The notes below the pieces were generated by a model that had not been told where the DNA came from, did no database searches, and saw only the letters and a program-made list of their open reading frames with translations. Made by a program: the position numbers and the translations under genes. From contig NZ_LWDV01000008.1 of the NCBI RefSeq assembly GCF_001693735.1, positions 62,001 through 126,000 of the forward strand: a stretch of DNA of 64,000 nucleotides, read 5' to 3'. Each line of letters begins with the position of its first letter. The stretch's first letter is position 1. Below are positions 43,117 to 51,808 of this stretch, piece by piece. This DNA is from Orenia metallireducens. Lineage in GTDB: Bacteria > Bacillota > Halanaerobiia > Halobacteroidales > Halobacteroidaceae.

Positions 43117-43162
43117 AATAGATTTAAGGGGTAAATTTATATATAAATAGGAGGTTTTATAA

Positions 43163-43555
43163 ATGAGAGTATTTAAATTAAGGGAGGTTCTTTATTTGCT
43201 TTTAGCTTTAATAATTACAATGAGTTTAACAGGATGTAGAGAATTAGAAGATATAGAAATCAATGATATAAATCTTGGAGAAATAGAGGATGGGCAATAT
43301 ATTGGTGAATATACCACTACACTTGTGGCGGCAAAGGTCGCAGTTAAAGTTAAAGACCATAAAGTAGTTAGTATCGATATTTTAGAACATAGGAATGGGC
43401 GTGGTCAAAAGGCAGAAAGGATAGTAGATTCAGTGATTAGGCAACAGAGCCTAAAGTTAGATGTCATTTCTGGTGCAACTGGGAGTAGTAAGGTTATCTT
43501 AAAAGCAATTGAGAATGCGTTATCTAAAGAAAAATCATTAAAAAGGAGGAGTTAA
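43163..43555 (+). CDS. FMN-binding lipoprotein
   Basis: A 130-residue lipoprotein. The signal ends in MSLTGC (lipobox, Cys at about 25), followed by an acidic linker and one FMN-binding domain: DGQYIGEYTT, VSIDILEHRNG and SGATGSSKVI, the last being the flavinylation-type motif. It would be anchored on the outer face of the inner membrane or the periplasmic face of the outer membrane. It lies between two flavodoxin genes (47 and 4 bases away), suggesting an electron-transfer unit. Confidence 0.85.
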   Translation: MRVFKLREVLYLLLALIITMSLTGCRELEDIEINDINLGEIEDGQYIGEYTTTLVAAKVAVKVKDHKVVSIDILEHRNGRGQKAERIVDSVIRQQSLKLDVISGATGSSKVILKAIENALSKEKSLKRRS

Positions 43556-43558
43556 TAA

Positions 43559-44101
43559 ATGGGAGAGCAGAGTAAAAAGGTTGCAGTTATTTATAAATCT
43601 AAGTATGGAAGTACCAAACAATATGCACAATGGATAGCTAGGAGGGTACAAGGGGATTTATTGGAAAACTTTAGGGTGAAGGTGGATGATTTACAGGATT
43701 ACGATACTATAGTTTTAGGTGGTTCTTTACATGCGGTAGGAATTAAAGGGGTTGAATTGATTACAGATAATTTTAGAGAATTAAAGAATAAGCAGATTAT
43801 AGTATTTGCAGTTGGCTGCTCACCTGTAACAGAAGAGGCTATCAATCATATTATTAATCATAACTTTACAGAAGAGATTAAAGAAAGGATAAACTTCTTC
43901 TATTTAAGAGGTGCCTTTAATTATAAGAAGTTAAACTTGATTGATAAGCTACTAATGCTTGCCTTAAAGTTTAAGATAAAGATGCAAAAAAAAGGAGAGT
44001 TGGATGAAGACACTAAAGCATTGCTAGATAGTTATGATAATCCAGTAGATTTTACTGATGAAGAGGCAATTGCTCCGATTATTGAATCTATAAACAAATA
44101 A
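43559..44101 (+). CDS. Flavodoxin-domain protein (HemG-like), second
   Basis: A 180-residue flavodoxin-like protein with YKSKYGSTKQYAQW as the FMN loop, YDTIVLGGSLHAVGI and FAVGCSP. It is a distant paralogue of the first gene of the cassette, with a longer C-terminus. The start lies 4 bases after the lipoprotein gene, with AAAGGAGGAG upstream. It is probably a cytoplasmic FMN electron carrier or oxidase. Confidence 0.85.
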   Translation: MGEQSKKVAVIYKSKYGSTKQYAQWIARRVQGDLLENFRVKVDDLQDYDTIVLGGSLHAVGIKGVELITDNFRELKNKQIIVFAVGCSPVTEEAINHIINHNFTEEIKERINFFYLRGAFNYKKLNLIDKLLMLALKFKIKMQKKGELDEDTKALLDSYDNPVDFTDEEAIAPIIESINK

Positions 44102-44163
44102 ATAATTTATTAAATTAACGACTTTTGCCAGTAGAAGAATTGATACAACAGATAGATATTACT

Positions 44164-44500
44164 TTTACTTTAGTGTACAGTTGACTGTTGACAGTTAAGG
44201 TTTTTAAAACCGAAAAAAATTCCTGTTTGAACGAAGCAAGGATTGAGCTAGATCTTTAGAGTTTAATAAAAATTTAATTAAAGAACCTAATTAAAGAACC
44301 TAATTAATGAGAATAGCTATTATTTTGATTGCTGAGTGAGTAGACTTTGCCACGAAGTGGTTGCTTTATAACCCCAAAGGTAAAACTGGTAGGTTTGGTT
44401 TCTTTTGGGGCAATGCCAAAAGAAACTCGCCTTTAGGCGAAACCTAAGAATTTTGTCTACTTTTTAAATAGTAAAAGTATCGCAATATACCTATAAAAAG
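44164..44500. repeat. Long non-coding repeat, family B
   Basis: The stretch contains TGTTTGAACGAAGCAAG, GATTGCTGAGTGAGTAGAC, TTTGCCACGAAGTGGTTG and a right end GTAAAAGTATCGCAATATAC. The same blocks in the same order occur at 60.75-61.09 kb. It also holds internal hairpins (CCAAAAGAAACTCGCC / GGCGAAACC region). No gene is present in the 457-base spacer. Confidence 0.7.
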
Positions 44501-44558
44501 TCATTATTAGTCATACGAAATTTAAATAATTTGAAATACCTAAGGAGGAAAGAAAATC

Positions 44559-45581
44559 ATGAAAAAATTATTTTTACTAATTGCCTTAATCATTTTAAGT
44601 ACTAGCCTTGTTTGGGCAGCAGAACCAGAAAGTAAGACGATTTCAGTCCCAATCATAGCTAGTAGCCCAGAAACAGGAGTGATGTTAGGAGGGATGGCTA
44701 TCTATTTAAAGAAGGCAGACCAAGAGACGCTCAAGGTGGATTTAGGAGCAATGTATACTCAAGAAGAACAAACCAATATATTTTTGGTAAGTGATAAAAG
44801 TTATGGTGATAAGGAGATAGGTTTAGCCGTTAGTTATCAAGATTGGATTTCAAAATTTTATGGTATAGGAAATAATACAGATTATGATAATGAAGAAGAT
44901 TATGATTATAAAGGCTTTAAAGTAAAGGGAAGTATTAGTAAAGAGATAATAAAGAATAATTATTTGGGAATTATCACAAGCTATGAAGATTATAATATAA
45001 AGTTGGATAAGAAGATAGAAGGGATTGAAGGGACTGATGGAATAGATTTATTTGGGTTTGGGTTTAAATATTCTTATGATACTAGAGATAGGAAAATGAA
45101 TACCAGAAGTGGTCATTATTTCAATTATGAGGCAGAAGCCTATAATCATGATTTGATAAATTATAAATTTATTAAACATGAGCTGGATTACAGGATCTTT
45201 AAACAGCTATATAATCATCATGTAATAGGTTTTCAAACTATGTTAGAACTTAATCGAGGAGATGTACCTTTTCAAAAATTATCTTCTCTTGGTAATGGTG
45301 ACATTATGAGAGGTTTTCTAGATGGAAGGTATATAGATAAGAATAAATTTGCTGCTCAAATCGAATATAGATATCCAATTTATAAAAAGTTTGATGGGAT
45401 AGCATTTGCTTCAATAGGAGAAGTATATAATCAAAATTTTGAGATAGATGAATTAAAAGAAAGTTATGGATTAGGAGTCAGATATAATTTAGATGATAAA
45501 GAGGGTATTAATCTAAGGTTCGACCTAGCTTTTGGTGGGAATGATACTAAGGTTTATATAAATCTTGGAGAGGCTTTTTAA
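44559..45581 (+). CDS. Omp85/BamA-family surface antigen (outer membrane)
   Basis: A 340-residue protein with a signal peptide ending TSLVWA and a barrel of the bacterial surface antigen (D15/Omp85) type without POTRA domains. Features are VPIIASSPETGVMLGGMAIY, GFGFKYSYDTRDRKMNTRSGHYF, GNGDIMRGFLDGRYIDKN and FAAQIEYRYPIY, with a terminal Phe. Such short members sit in the outer membrane and may be lipid- or protein-exporting barrels. It is strong evidence for a diderm envelope. CTAAGGAGGAAAGAAAATC precedes the ATG. Confidence 0.88.
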   Translation: MKKLFLLIALIILSTSLVWAAEPESKTISVPIIASSPETGVMLGGMAIYLKKADQETLKVDLGAMYTQEEQTNIFLVSDKSYGDKEIGLAVSYQDWISKFYGIGNNTDYDNEEDYDYKGFKVKGSISKEIIKNNYLGIITSYEDYNIKLDKKIEGIEGTDGIDLFGFGFKYSYDTRDRKMNTRSGHYFNYEAEAYNHDLINYKFIKHELDYRIFKQLYNHHVIGFQTMLELNRGDVPFQKLSSLGNGDIMRGFLDGRYIDKNKFAAQIEYRYPIYKKFDGIAFASIGEVYNQNFEIDELKESYGLGVRYNLDDKEGINLRFDLAFGGNDTKVYINLGEAF

Positions 45582-45901
45582 TTTAGTGATTTAAAGGTTA
45601 CTTAATTAATTGATAAGAGAGCAATTACTATGTTAATTTTTGAATATAAGAAAATATTAAAATTTTAAAATTTTTTGTATCTTTTTATCTTTATATACAC
45701 ATAATATTATGTAAGAGCAGGGTGATTATGCTCTTTCTTTAACTAACATTTAAAAGCTAAAGGAAGTACTGAAGGAGATTATAGCAGATATGGAGTATCA
45801 AAGGCTTATGGAAATAGTTTGAAGGTCTATCTATTCAATCAAGATAATTAGTAGAAGAAATTATCTGTAGTAGAGGCATTAACTAGAATAGGGGGATAAA
45901 A
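45582..45901. other. Spacer with a possible gene relic
   Basis: The 320-base spacer holds one coding-like stretch at about 45756-45851 (SRYGVSKAYGNSLKVYLFNQ, then three residues and a stop) with no start. The rest is A/T-rich. GAATAGGGGGATAAAA at the end is the ribosome site of the next gene. Confidence 0.3.
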
Positions 45902-46258
45902 ATGAAGCTTCTAAAACCGGTCAATTCAGAGAATATTCTAATTGGTGTTGGTGTGGCTGCTTTAACCTATTTATTAGGACCAAAGATCAAACGTAATGCT
46001 AAATCTTTTACAGAAAAAGGAAGGCAGGGAATTAGGATGGCTGGTGATGCGGCTTCTGAAGCTATTGATGATGGTAAGGAGAAGATGGCTGATATCTTTG
46101 ATGATATGGAGAATGAGTATTCAAGTATTCACTCAGAAAATGATGAACTTACTATGCTATATGATGAATTAGAAGCAGACAGAGAGCAGTTAAATGAATT
46201 AACAGGCTTAGTATATGACTTGAAAGAAGAAATTGCAAATCTAAAGAATTATCAATAA
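45902..46258 (+). CDS. Small membrane-associated coiled-coil protein
   Basis: A 118-residue protein of unknown function. One short hydrophobic segment (NILIGVGVAALTYLLGP, about residues 10-26) is followed by a basic stretch and an acidic coiled-coil tail (YDELEADREQLNELTGLVYD). The layout resembles YtxH-like envelope-stress proteins. It is monocistronic with its own terminator. Confidence 0.65.
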   Translation: MKLLKPVNSENILIGVGVAALTYLLGPKIKRNAKSFTEKGRQGIRMAGDAASEAIDDGKEKMADIFDDMENEYSSIHSENDELTMLYDELEADREQLNELTGLVYDLKEEIANLKNYQ

Positions 46259-46274
46259 TTTATGATATGTTTTT

Positions 46275-46305
46275 AAACCTTATAGCATAATGCTATAAGG
46301 TTTTT
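46275..46305 (+). terminator. Terminator of the coiled-coil protein gene
   Basis: AACCTTATAGCAT pairs with ATGCTATAAGGTT, followed by TTTT. Confidence 0.88.
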
Positions 46306-46451
46306 CTAATTTTATTAATTTACTGTCAATTAAAAGATAAGTGATGAATCTGCTTATTATATCTTTAAACAAGGAAATTAAGCTTCAATCTTGAATTTAA
46401 CAAAGTAAGATTATTATTTAGTTAAGTAGATGATTAAAGGGGGTAGAATAG

Positions 46452-47468
46452 ATGAAGGTAATTGATTTGCGCAGTGACACAGTTACCAAGCCAACAACCA
46501 AGATGAGAGAGGTTATGGCTTATGCTGAAGTAGGTGATGATGTCTATGGTGAAGACCCTACTATCAATAAATTGGAGCAGAAAGCAGCAGAATTAGTTGG
46601 TAAAGAGGCAGCCTTATTTGTAGCAAGTGGAACTATGGGGAATTTATTAGCAGTAATGACCCATACTCAGCCTGGTAATGAGATTATTTTGGGGAAGAAC
46701 TCTCATATATTTCAATATGAAGTAGGAGGCCTTGCTAAGTTAGCAGGAGTGCAAGCTAGAACTTTAGATGATAGTGAAGGTATCTTCTCTACTAAAGATT
46801 TATTATCAGCTATTAGAGGTGAAGATATCCATTATCCAGAAAGTGGTCTAGTCTGTTTAGAGAATACCCATAATAAGGCTGGTGGAGTAGCTATCCCAAA
46901 GAATAAGATAGATGAGATTTCTAAGACTGCCCATCAGCATAATATCCCTGTCCATTTAGATGGAGCTAGAATCTTTAATGCAGTAACTGAGCTAGAAGAG
47001 CAGGTTATAGATTTAGTTGCAGAGGTTGATTCAGTAATGTTCTGTCTATCCAAAGGATTAGCAGCTCCAGTCGGTTCTATCTTAGCAGGTACTCAAGAGT
47101 TTATTGATAAAGCTAGAAAGAATCGTAAGATGCTAGGTGGTGGAATGAGACAAGCAGGTATCTTAGCTGCAGCAGCATTGGTAGCTATAGAAGAGATGAT
47201 AGATAGATTAGCATTAGACCATGATTTAGCTAAGAAGTTAGCTGAAGGCATAGATTCAAAAGTAGTGACCCTTGAATCTGTCAATAGTAACTTTGTAATC
47301 TTGAAGGTTAATGAGCAGTTATATGATACTAAAGGTTTAATAACAGAATTGGATAGAAAAGGAATCAAAGTTAGTCAGTTTGGTTCAGACTTACTTAGGG
47401 TAGTTACCCATAAAGATATTAGTAAAGAGGATATTGACAGAGTAATTGACATTTTTTCAGAATTATAA
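46452..47468 (+). CDS. ltaE: Low-specificity L-threonine aldolase
   Basis: A 338-residue PLP enzyme of fold type I that splits L-threonine and L-allo-threonine into glycine and acetaldehyde. IDLRSDTVTKPTTKMREVM at the start, GDDVYGEDPT, PVHLDGARIFNA and the PLP lysine K201 in CLSKGLAAPVGS are all present. GGGGGTAG precedes the ATG. It lies just upstream of aroE; the 48-base gap allows cotranscription. Confidence 0.93.
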   Translation: MKVIDLRSDTVTKPTTKMREVMAYAEVGDDVYGEDPTINKLEQKAAELVGKEAALFVASGTMGNLLAVMTHTQPGNEIILGKNSHIFQYEVGGLAKLAGVQARTLDDSEGIFSTKDLLSAIRGEDIHYPESGLVCLENTHNKAGGVAIPKNKIDEISKTAHQHNIPVHLDGARIFNAVTELEEQVIDLVAEVDSVMFCLSKGLAAPVGSILAGTQEFIDKARKNRKMLGGGMRQAGILAAAALVAIEEMIDRLALDHDLAKKLAEGIDSKVVTLESVNSNFVILKVNEQLYDTKGLITELDRKGIKVSQFGSDLLRVVTHKDISKEDIDRVIDIFSEL

Positions 47469-47516
47469 GTTTTTATTTAAATAGACATTATTAATTGTAA
47501 ATTAGGAGGAGTTAGT

Positions 47517-48395
47517 ATGGAGAAGGTTATATTAGAAGACAATTTAGCAGAGATAAGTTTAACAGGGTTATTTGGTTATCCAGTAGAGCATTCTTTTTCA
47601 CCAGCGATGCATAACAGTGCTTTTAAGGAGAGAAATTTAAACTCTTTATATCTTCCCTTTGCCATCAAGCCAGAGAATGTAGAAGAAGCAGTCAAGGGCA
47701 TTAAAGCCTTAAACCTTAGAGGGGTAAATGTAACTATTCCTCATAAGCAAGCAGTAATACCTTATCTTGATGAGTTATCAGAAGAGGCAGAGTTAATTGG
47801 AGCAGTCAATACTATTGAAAATAGAGATGGAAGGCTGATAGGGTATAATACCGATGGAAGAGGTTTTATCAGATCATTGAAGGAAGAAGGAGACTTTGAA
47901 GTTAAGGGCAAGAAGGCTCTAATCATAGGTGCAGGAGGGGCAGCAAGAGCTGTTGTTTTCCAATTAGTTCTAGAAGGAATCGACAAAGTTTATATCTCTG
48001 ATTTAGATCAAGAGCTTGCTCAAACTTTAGCAGATGATGTTAATAATAGAGTTGATTCAGCTAAGGTAGTGGTTATCTCTTCTAAGAAGGTAGATGAGAC
48101 TGTAGTTAAAGTAGATCTAGTAGTAAATGCTACTCCAGTAGGGATGTATCCTAAGGTAGATGTCAAACCAGTAGTAAGTGCTGAAGTATTACACAAGAAC
48201 TTAGTTGTTTATGATTTGGTCTATAACCCTGTTGAGACAGTCTTGTTAAAGGCTGCTAAAAAGGCTGGTGCGAAAGCTGTAAGTGGTTTAGGAATGCTAC
48301 TATATCAAGGGGCAATAGCCTTTGAAATTTGGACTGGTGTAGATGCTCCAATCAAAGTGATGAGAGCTGCATTAGAAGAAAAGTTAGGATTGTAA
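47517..48395 (+). CDS. aroE: Shikimate dehydrogenase
   Basis: A 292-residue NADPH-dependent shikimate dehydrogenase. The substrate motif GYPVEHSFSPAMHN lies near residue 21, NVTIPHKQ carries the catalytic Lys, NTDGRGF follows, and GAGGAARAV is the nucleotide loop. It reduces 3-dehydroshikimate in the chorismate pathway. The other aro genes of the window (aroC, aroK, aroB, aroQ) are 7 kb downstream, separated by an insertion sequence, a rearrangement junction and pilin genes. Confidence 0.94.
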   Translation: MEKVILEDNLAEISLTGLFGYPVEHSFSPAMHNSAFKERNLNSLYLPFAIKPENVEEAVKGIKALNLRGVNVTIPHKQAVIPYLDELSEEAELIGAVNTIENRDGRLIGYNTDGRGFIRSLKEEGDFEVKGKKALIIGAGGAARAVVFQLVLEGIDKVYISDLDQELAQTLADDVNNRVDSAKVVVISSKKVDETVVKVDLVVNATPVGMYPKVDVKPVVSAEVLHKNLVVYDLVYNPVETVLLKAAKKAGAKAVSGLGMLLYQGAIAFEIWTGVDAPIKVMRAALEEKLGL

Positions 48396-48411
48396 TTATT
48401 ATTTCCAAAAT

Positions 48412-48440
48412 AAAGCTCAGGCAATTTGCCTGAGCTTTTA
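48412..48440 (+). terminator. aroE terminator
   Basis: AAAGCTCAGGCAA and TTGCCTGAGCTTTT form a strong stem. It may also serve the convergent small gene on the minus strand. Confidence 0.9.
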
Positions 48441-48671
48441 ATATCCGTAATATTTCTCTAAAATTCCAAAGATTTTATTTTTAATAGCAGTAGGAGCATT
48501 GTTGAAAGAAACTTTTTTTTGTGAGGGAGATAAATCATATCCTTCTCCTAGATAATCACAACTTCCAATAGCATTCATCTTATAAACCTTCTCATCGATT
48601 ATTACTGTGTAATCCCTCTTATTCTCTAAAATTTGAAAACAGGGTACTCTAGAAGATAATTGAATAGACAA
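48438..48671 (-). CDS. Hypothetical 77-residue protein
   Basis: A small protein of unknown function, convergent with aroE. AGAGGTGA lies five bases before a TTG start, which supports translation. It has two cysteines (VPCFQ, GSCDYLG) and a KIFGILEKYYGY tail. No domain was recognised. Confidence 0.6.
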   Translation of the reverse strand: MSIQLSSRVPCFQILENKRDYTVIIDEKVYKMNAIGSCDYLGEGYDLSPSQKKVSFNNAPTAIKNKIFGILEKYYGY

Positions 48672-48782
48672 TTATATCACCTCTATAAGTTATTTCAATT
48701 AACCTTTATAATGAAGGATTTATTCATGATTATAAAGATAATTGATTTTAGTGCTTGATAATTTAAATTTTTATCTCTTGTT

Positions 48783-50242
48783 CACCACTTTACAAGAAAT
48801 TAGATAAACAAGTTACCTAAAAATAACAAAATCAGACACCTTAATCCTAGGAATAATAATCATATCAGAGAAAAATACACCTAGGAGGTGCCTGACTATG
48901 ATTAATATTCCCAATAATTCAATAAACCAAACATTAAAACAATATTTATTAAAATATCGTTCTATTTTCACAAAACCAAGTTTTCAAATATTTCATTGGC
49001 TAGTATTGGCTATAATTTCTATGGAAGAAATAAGATCTATAAATTTTTTATATGATAATTTCATTAGTAAGTATAGCAATAAGGCTTTAAATTCTTTTTA
49101 CTACTTTTTATCTTATACTAATTTCTCTATAGAAAAGTTAATGCTTTGTACTTTACGAATAGTACTTAACTTAATTAATGTATCCCAACGGGATACAACA
49201 ATATTCCTAAGTATAGATGATACTTTACAAGCAAAGTATGGTAATAAATTTGACTGTTATTATAGGATTTTCGACCATACCAGTAGAACAGGAAGTTCTT
49301 ATCTAAAAGGACATTGTTTTGTATCTCTAGTTATTAATATTCCTTTAAAACATAAGGGGCAAATTAGATATTTAAGTTTGCCAATAGGCTATAAACTCTA
49401 TGATAAAAGTAAGAGTAAACTTGAATTAGCCTCAAAATTAATAGATACTGTAATGAATTTGTTGGAATCATACCAAGTTATCCTTTTATGTGACAGTTGG
49501 TACACTAAAGGTTCTGTTCTTAATACTGTTAGTTCTTACGATAACTTAGATTTAATAGGTGCAGTAAGAAAAGATACTGCAATTTTTGATTTGCCACCTA
49601 AACATAATGGAAAGCGTGGTAGACCTAGACTTAGAGGTGACAAATTAGATATTCATGCCTTTTCTTATGAAAAGGCTAATAAATATTTCATTTCTACTCG
49701 AAAGGTGATGACTAGACTCTTTAAAGTTCCAGTATATATTACAGTTACAACTAAAGATATTGATAAATTTTCTTCTACAAGGTTATTTATTTGTACTATT
49801 ACTCCAGATGAGATTAATATTTTTAAAAATCACGATGTCGAAAAAACCAAATATGATAATACTGATTTTAAGCAAGTACCACTTTGTGCTTATAATATTA
49901 GATGGAATATAGAAGTTATCTTTTATCAGCATAAATTTTTCTGGTCTTTTGGCAACTATATGGTAAGAAATAAAAAAGCTATAGAAAGGTATGTTAATTT
50001 ACTCGCCATTACTTATACTTTTGTTTCAGTACTACCATTTATAGACCTAAAATTTGAGCAATATAAATTTAAAAGTCCTCAAGTAATAAAAAGAACTATA
50101 GCTGATAGACTTACTAAGGAATTAATTTTTGATAGTTTCGTATCTTCACTCGAAAGTAGCAAAATTTATTCTAAGATTCATAAAGCTATTAACTCTTTTC
50201 TACAAGATGACAAGATTGCATAGTCAAACTTGTAAAGTGGTG
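48783..50242 (+). mobile_element. Intact insertion sequence with 9-bp target duplication
   Basis: The element is 1460 bp. Terminal repeats CACCACTTTACAAG (48783) and CTTGTAAAGTGGTG (50229) are perfect 14-bp inverts. The 9-bp sequence TCTCTTGTT flanks both sides (48774-48782 and 50243-50251). A full transposase gene lies inside. Exact ends and an exact target repeat point to a recent insertion. Confidence 0.93.
48898..50223 (+). CDS. IS4/IS701-like DDE transposase
   Basis: A 441-residue transposase filling most of the element. The catalytic motifs are FLSIDDTLQAKYG (first Asp), VILLCDSWYTKG (second Asp) and NIRWNIEVIFYQHKFFWSFG (Glu). The GKRGRPRLRGDK stretch is a common basic segment of IS701-type enzymes. 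The 9-bp target repeat is longer than is usual for IS701. AGGAGGTGCCTGACT lies before the ATG. The frame is intact. Confidence 0.9.
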   Translation: MINIPNNSINQTLKQYLLKYRSIFTKPSFQIFHWLVLAIISMEEIRSINFLYDNFISKYSNKALNSFYYFLSYTNFSIEKLMLCTLRIVLNLINVSQRDTTIFLSIDDTLQAKYGNKFDCYYRIFDHTSRTGSSYLKGHCFVSLVINIPLKHKGQIRYLSLPIGYKLYDKSKSKLELASKLIDTVMNLLESYQVILLCDSWYTKGSVLNTVSSYDNLDLIGAVRKDTAIFDLPPKHNGKRGRPRLRGDKLDIHAFSYEKANKYFISTRKVMTRLFKVPVYITVTTKDIDKFSSTRLFICTITPDEINIFKNHDVEKTKYDNTDFKQVPLCAYNIRWNIEVIFYQHKFFWSFGNYMVRNKKAIERYVNLLAITYTFVSVLPFIDLKFEQYKFKSPQVIKRTIADRLTKELIFDSFVSSLESSKIYSKIHKAINSFLQDDKIA

Positions 50243-50278
50243 TCTCTTGTTCTTATCTATTAGTTATATATTAAGTTG

Positions 50279-50470
50279 TTAGATACAACCTAAGGTTTTT
50301 TGAATATATGATTTATTTGGATTATTTTTGATAGTACAGCTATTTGTATTATTATCAAACCAAACACATTCCTCTTTTAAACAAGAGCTATTATATAAAA
50401 TCTTATCTAAATTGGCCTCTTTTTTAATCAAGCTCTTGTTTGCTATAAAGAGTAAAGGACAAGTGTGCAT
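50279..50470 (-). CDS. Small cysteine-rich protein
   Basis: A 63-residue protein with five cysteines: HTCPLLF, SSCLKEECVWFD, NSCTIKN and LGCI. The spacing C-x4-C-x8-C in the middle suggests a metal or Fe-S site. AGGAGGATATAATAA precedes the ATG. No function is known. The gene lies directly beside the insertion sequence. Confidence 0.6.
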   Translation of the reverse strand: MHTCPLLFIANKSLIKKEANLDKILYNSSCLKEECVWFDNNTNSCTIKNNPNKSYIQKTLGCI

Positions 50471-50687
50471 TTATTATATCCTCCTCTATCAATGATAATC
50501 ACCCAATTTTAGAATCGAATTTAATTATTAAAGTCTCTTATCTGTATATCTGCTTATATTATTATGTGAAATCTTTGTGAAATAGAAGATAACTTTTTAT
50601 TTTATCTGATTAATTGAATTTTGAAAATGATTCAACAATGAACTTTGTGATTAATATTAATTTTAAGTTTTAACCAAGATAAAAATT

Positions 50688-50723
50688 AAAAATCCTAGTA
50701 GATTCCTCCATTAGGATTTTTTT
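50688..50723 (-). terminator. Terminator at the end of the broken ABC exporter
   Basis: AAAAATCCTA and TAGGATTTTT form a stem around a 14-base loop with T/A runs on both sides. Confidence 0.8.
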
Positions 50724-50725
50724 AT

Positions 50726-51142
50726 TTAGAATACTAGCTCAAATTGGCTTTCATATAATGATTTATAAACCCCATTATCTTGATTTAATAAACCTTGATG
50801 CCTTTCTTCCTCTACAATACCATCATCAGTTAAGACTAGAATCTTATCAGCATCTATAACTGTAGATAATCTATGAGCGATTACTAGAGTAGTTCTATCT
50901 TGTGCCAGCTGTTTTAAGGACTCTTGAATTATCTTTTCACTCTCATTATCTAAAGAAGAGGTTGTTTCATCTAAAATTAGAATTGGTGGATTCTTTAAGA
51001 AGGAACGAGCAATAGATATTCTCTGCTTCTGACCTCCAGATAGCTTGACACCACGTTCACCGATATTGGTATCATAGCCCTTCTCTAAATTCATAATAAA
51101 TTGATGGGTATTGGCTTTCTTAGCTGCTTCTATAATCTCTTC
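50726..51142 (-). pseudogene. ABC exporter, C-terminal ATPase fragment
   Basis: Only the last part of an MsbA/MdlB-type ABC exporter remains: [54 protein letters not shown] and [17 protein letters not shown]. The membrane domain and Walker A are missing. The reading frame is cut at about 51142, exactly where half of a MITE-like repeat begins, so the 5' part was lost in a rearrangement. Confidence 0.9.
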
Positions 51143-51202
51143 AAAGAACTTAACTTGTCACTTGTTATCTTTTACTGGTTACTGTCGCAATATCTCTATT
51201 AT
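51143..51202. repeat. Right half of a MITE-like element at a rearrangement junction
   Basis: AAAGAACTTAACTTGTCAC, then TTTTACTGGTTACTGTCGCAATATC. It closely matches the right half of the 28198-28276 copy. The left half is absent and replaced by the ABC fragment. Confidence 0.8.
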
Positions 51203-51313
51203 GTTATACAAAGATATAGTCTAAGATGCCTAATAGAAAAAATTGGATCTAGTAGGTATAATTTTACTGCTGATGGAAATTATAATCTGACAATAGTATC
51301 GAGTACAAGATAA
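51203..51313 (+). pseudogene. 3' end of a lost gene upstream of the pseudopilins
   Basis: An open stretch ends SSRYNFTADGNYNLTIVSST, then Arg and a stop, 23 bases before the next gene. It has no start and emerges directly from the repeat. By position and strand-like ending it may be the tail of a major pseudopilin (GspG/PilA type), but that is a guess. Confidence 0.4.
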
Positions 51314-51336
51314 AAAGAAAGTAAGGTAATTATTAT

Positions 51337-51798
51337 ATGTTAAAACACGAAGAAGGATTTACCTTAGTAGAAGTGATGATGGTAGTTGCCATTATTGGTG
51401 TCTTAACTTCATTATCTTATCCAAAGTTTAAGGGGTATGTTGACTACTTAGAATTAGCCACTGTTACAAATAATTTAGTTATCGACTTACAGTGGGCAAG
51501 GCAACAATCTATTATTAAAAAGGTTCGTCATGGGATTGTCTTCTATCAATCTGATAATAAATATCAGGTTGTTAAAGATAAAGGCACTAATCAAATAATT
51601 AAGGAGGTAGATTTAAAGGATAGTAAGGTGAAATTAGGTGAGATAACCTTTTCATCTAGTACTGGAGAAAAAGAGGTCTTCTTTAAAGTTCTTGGTAACT
51701 TGGATGGGGGTAATGGCAGTATAGAGCTAGTCAAAGTAGGATATGGTAGAAAAAAGATAACATTCTCTTCTAATGCAGGGGAGTTGAATATAGAGTAG
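51337..51798 (+). CDS. Pseudopilin, GspH/FimT type
   Basis: A 153-residue prepilin. The type IV class motif EEGFTLVEVMMVVAIIG is at the N-terminus with the conserved Glu five residues after the Gly-Phe cleavage point. ARQQSIIKK and a beta-strand-rich tail follow, as in GspH. It is processed by prepilin peptidase and assembles in a pseudopilus or type IV pilus. It is the first intact gene of a seven-gene set; the ribosome site is weak. Confidence 0.82.
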   Translation: MLKHEEGFTLVEVMMVVAIIGVLTSLSYPKFKGYVDYLELATVTNNLVIDLQWARQQSIIKKVRHGIVFYQSDNKYQVVKDKGTNQIIKEVDLKDSKVKLGEITFSSSTGEKEVFFKVLGNLDGGNGSIELVKVGYGRKKITFSSNAGELNIE

Positions 51799-51808
51799 GT
51801 GATGTTTT

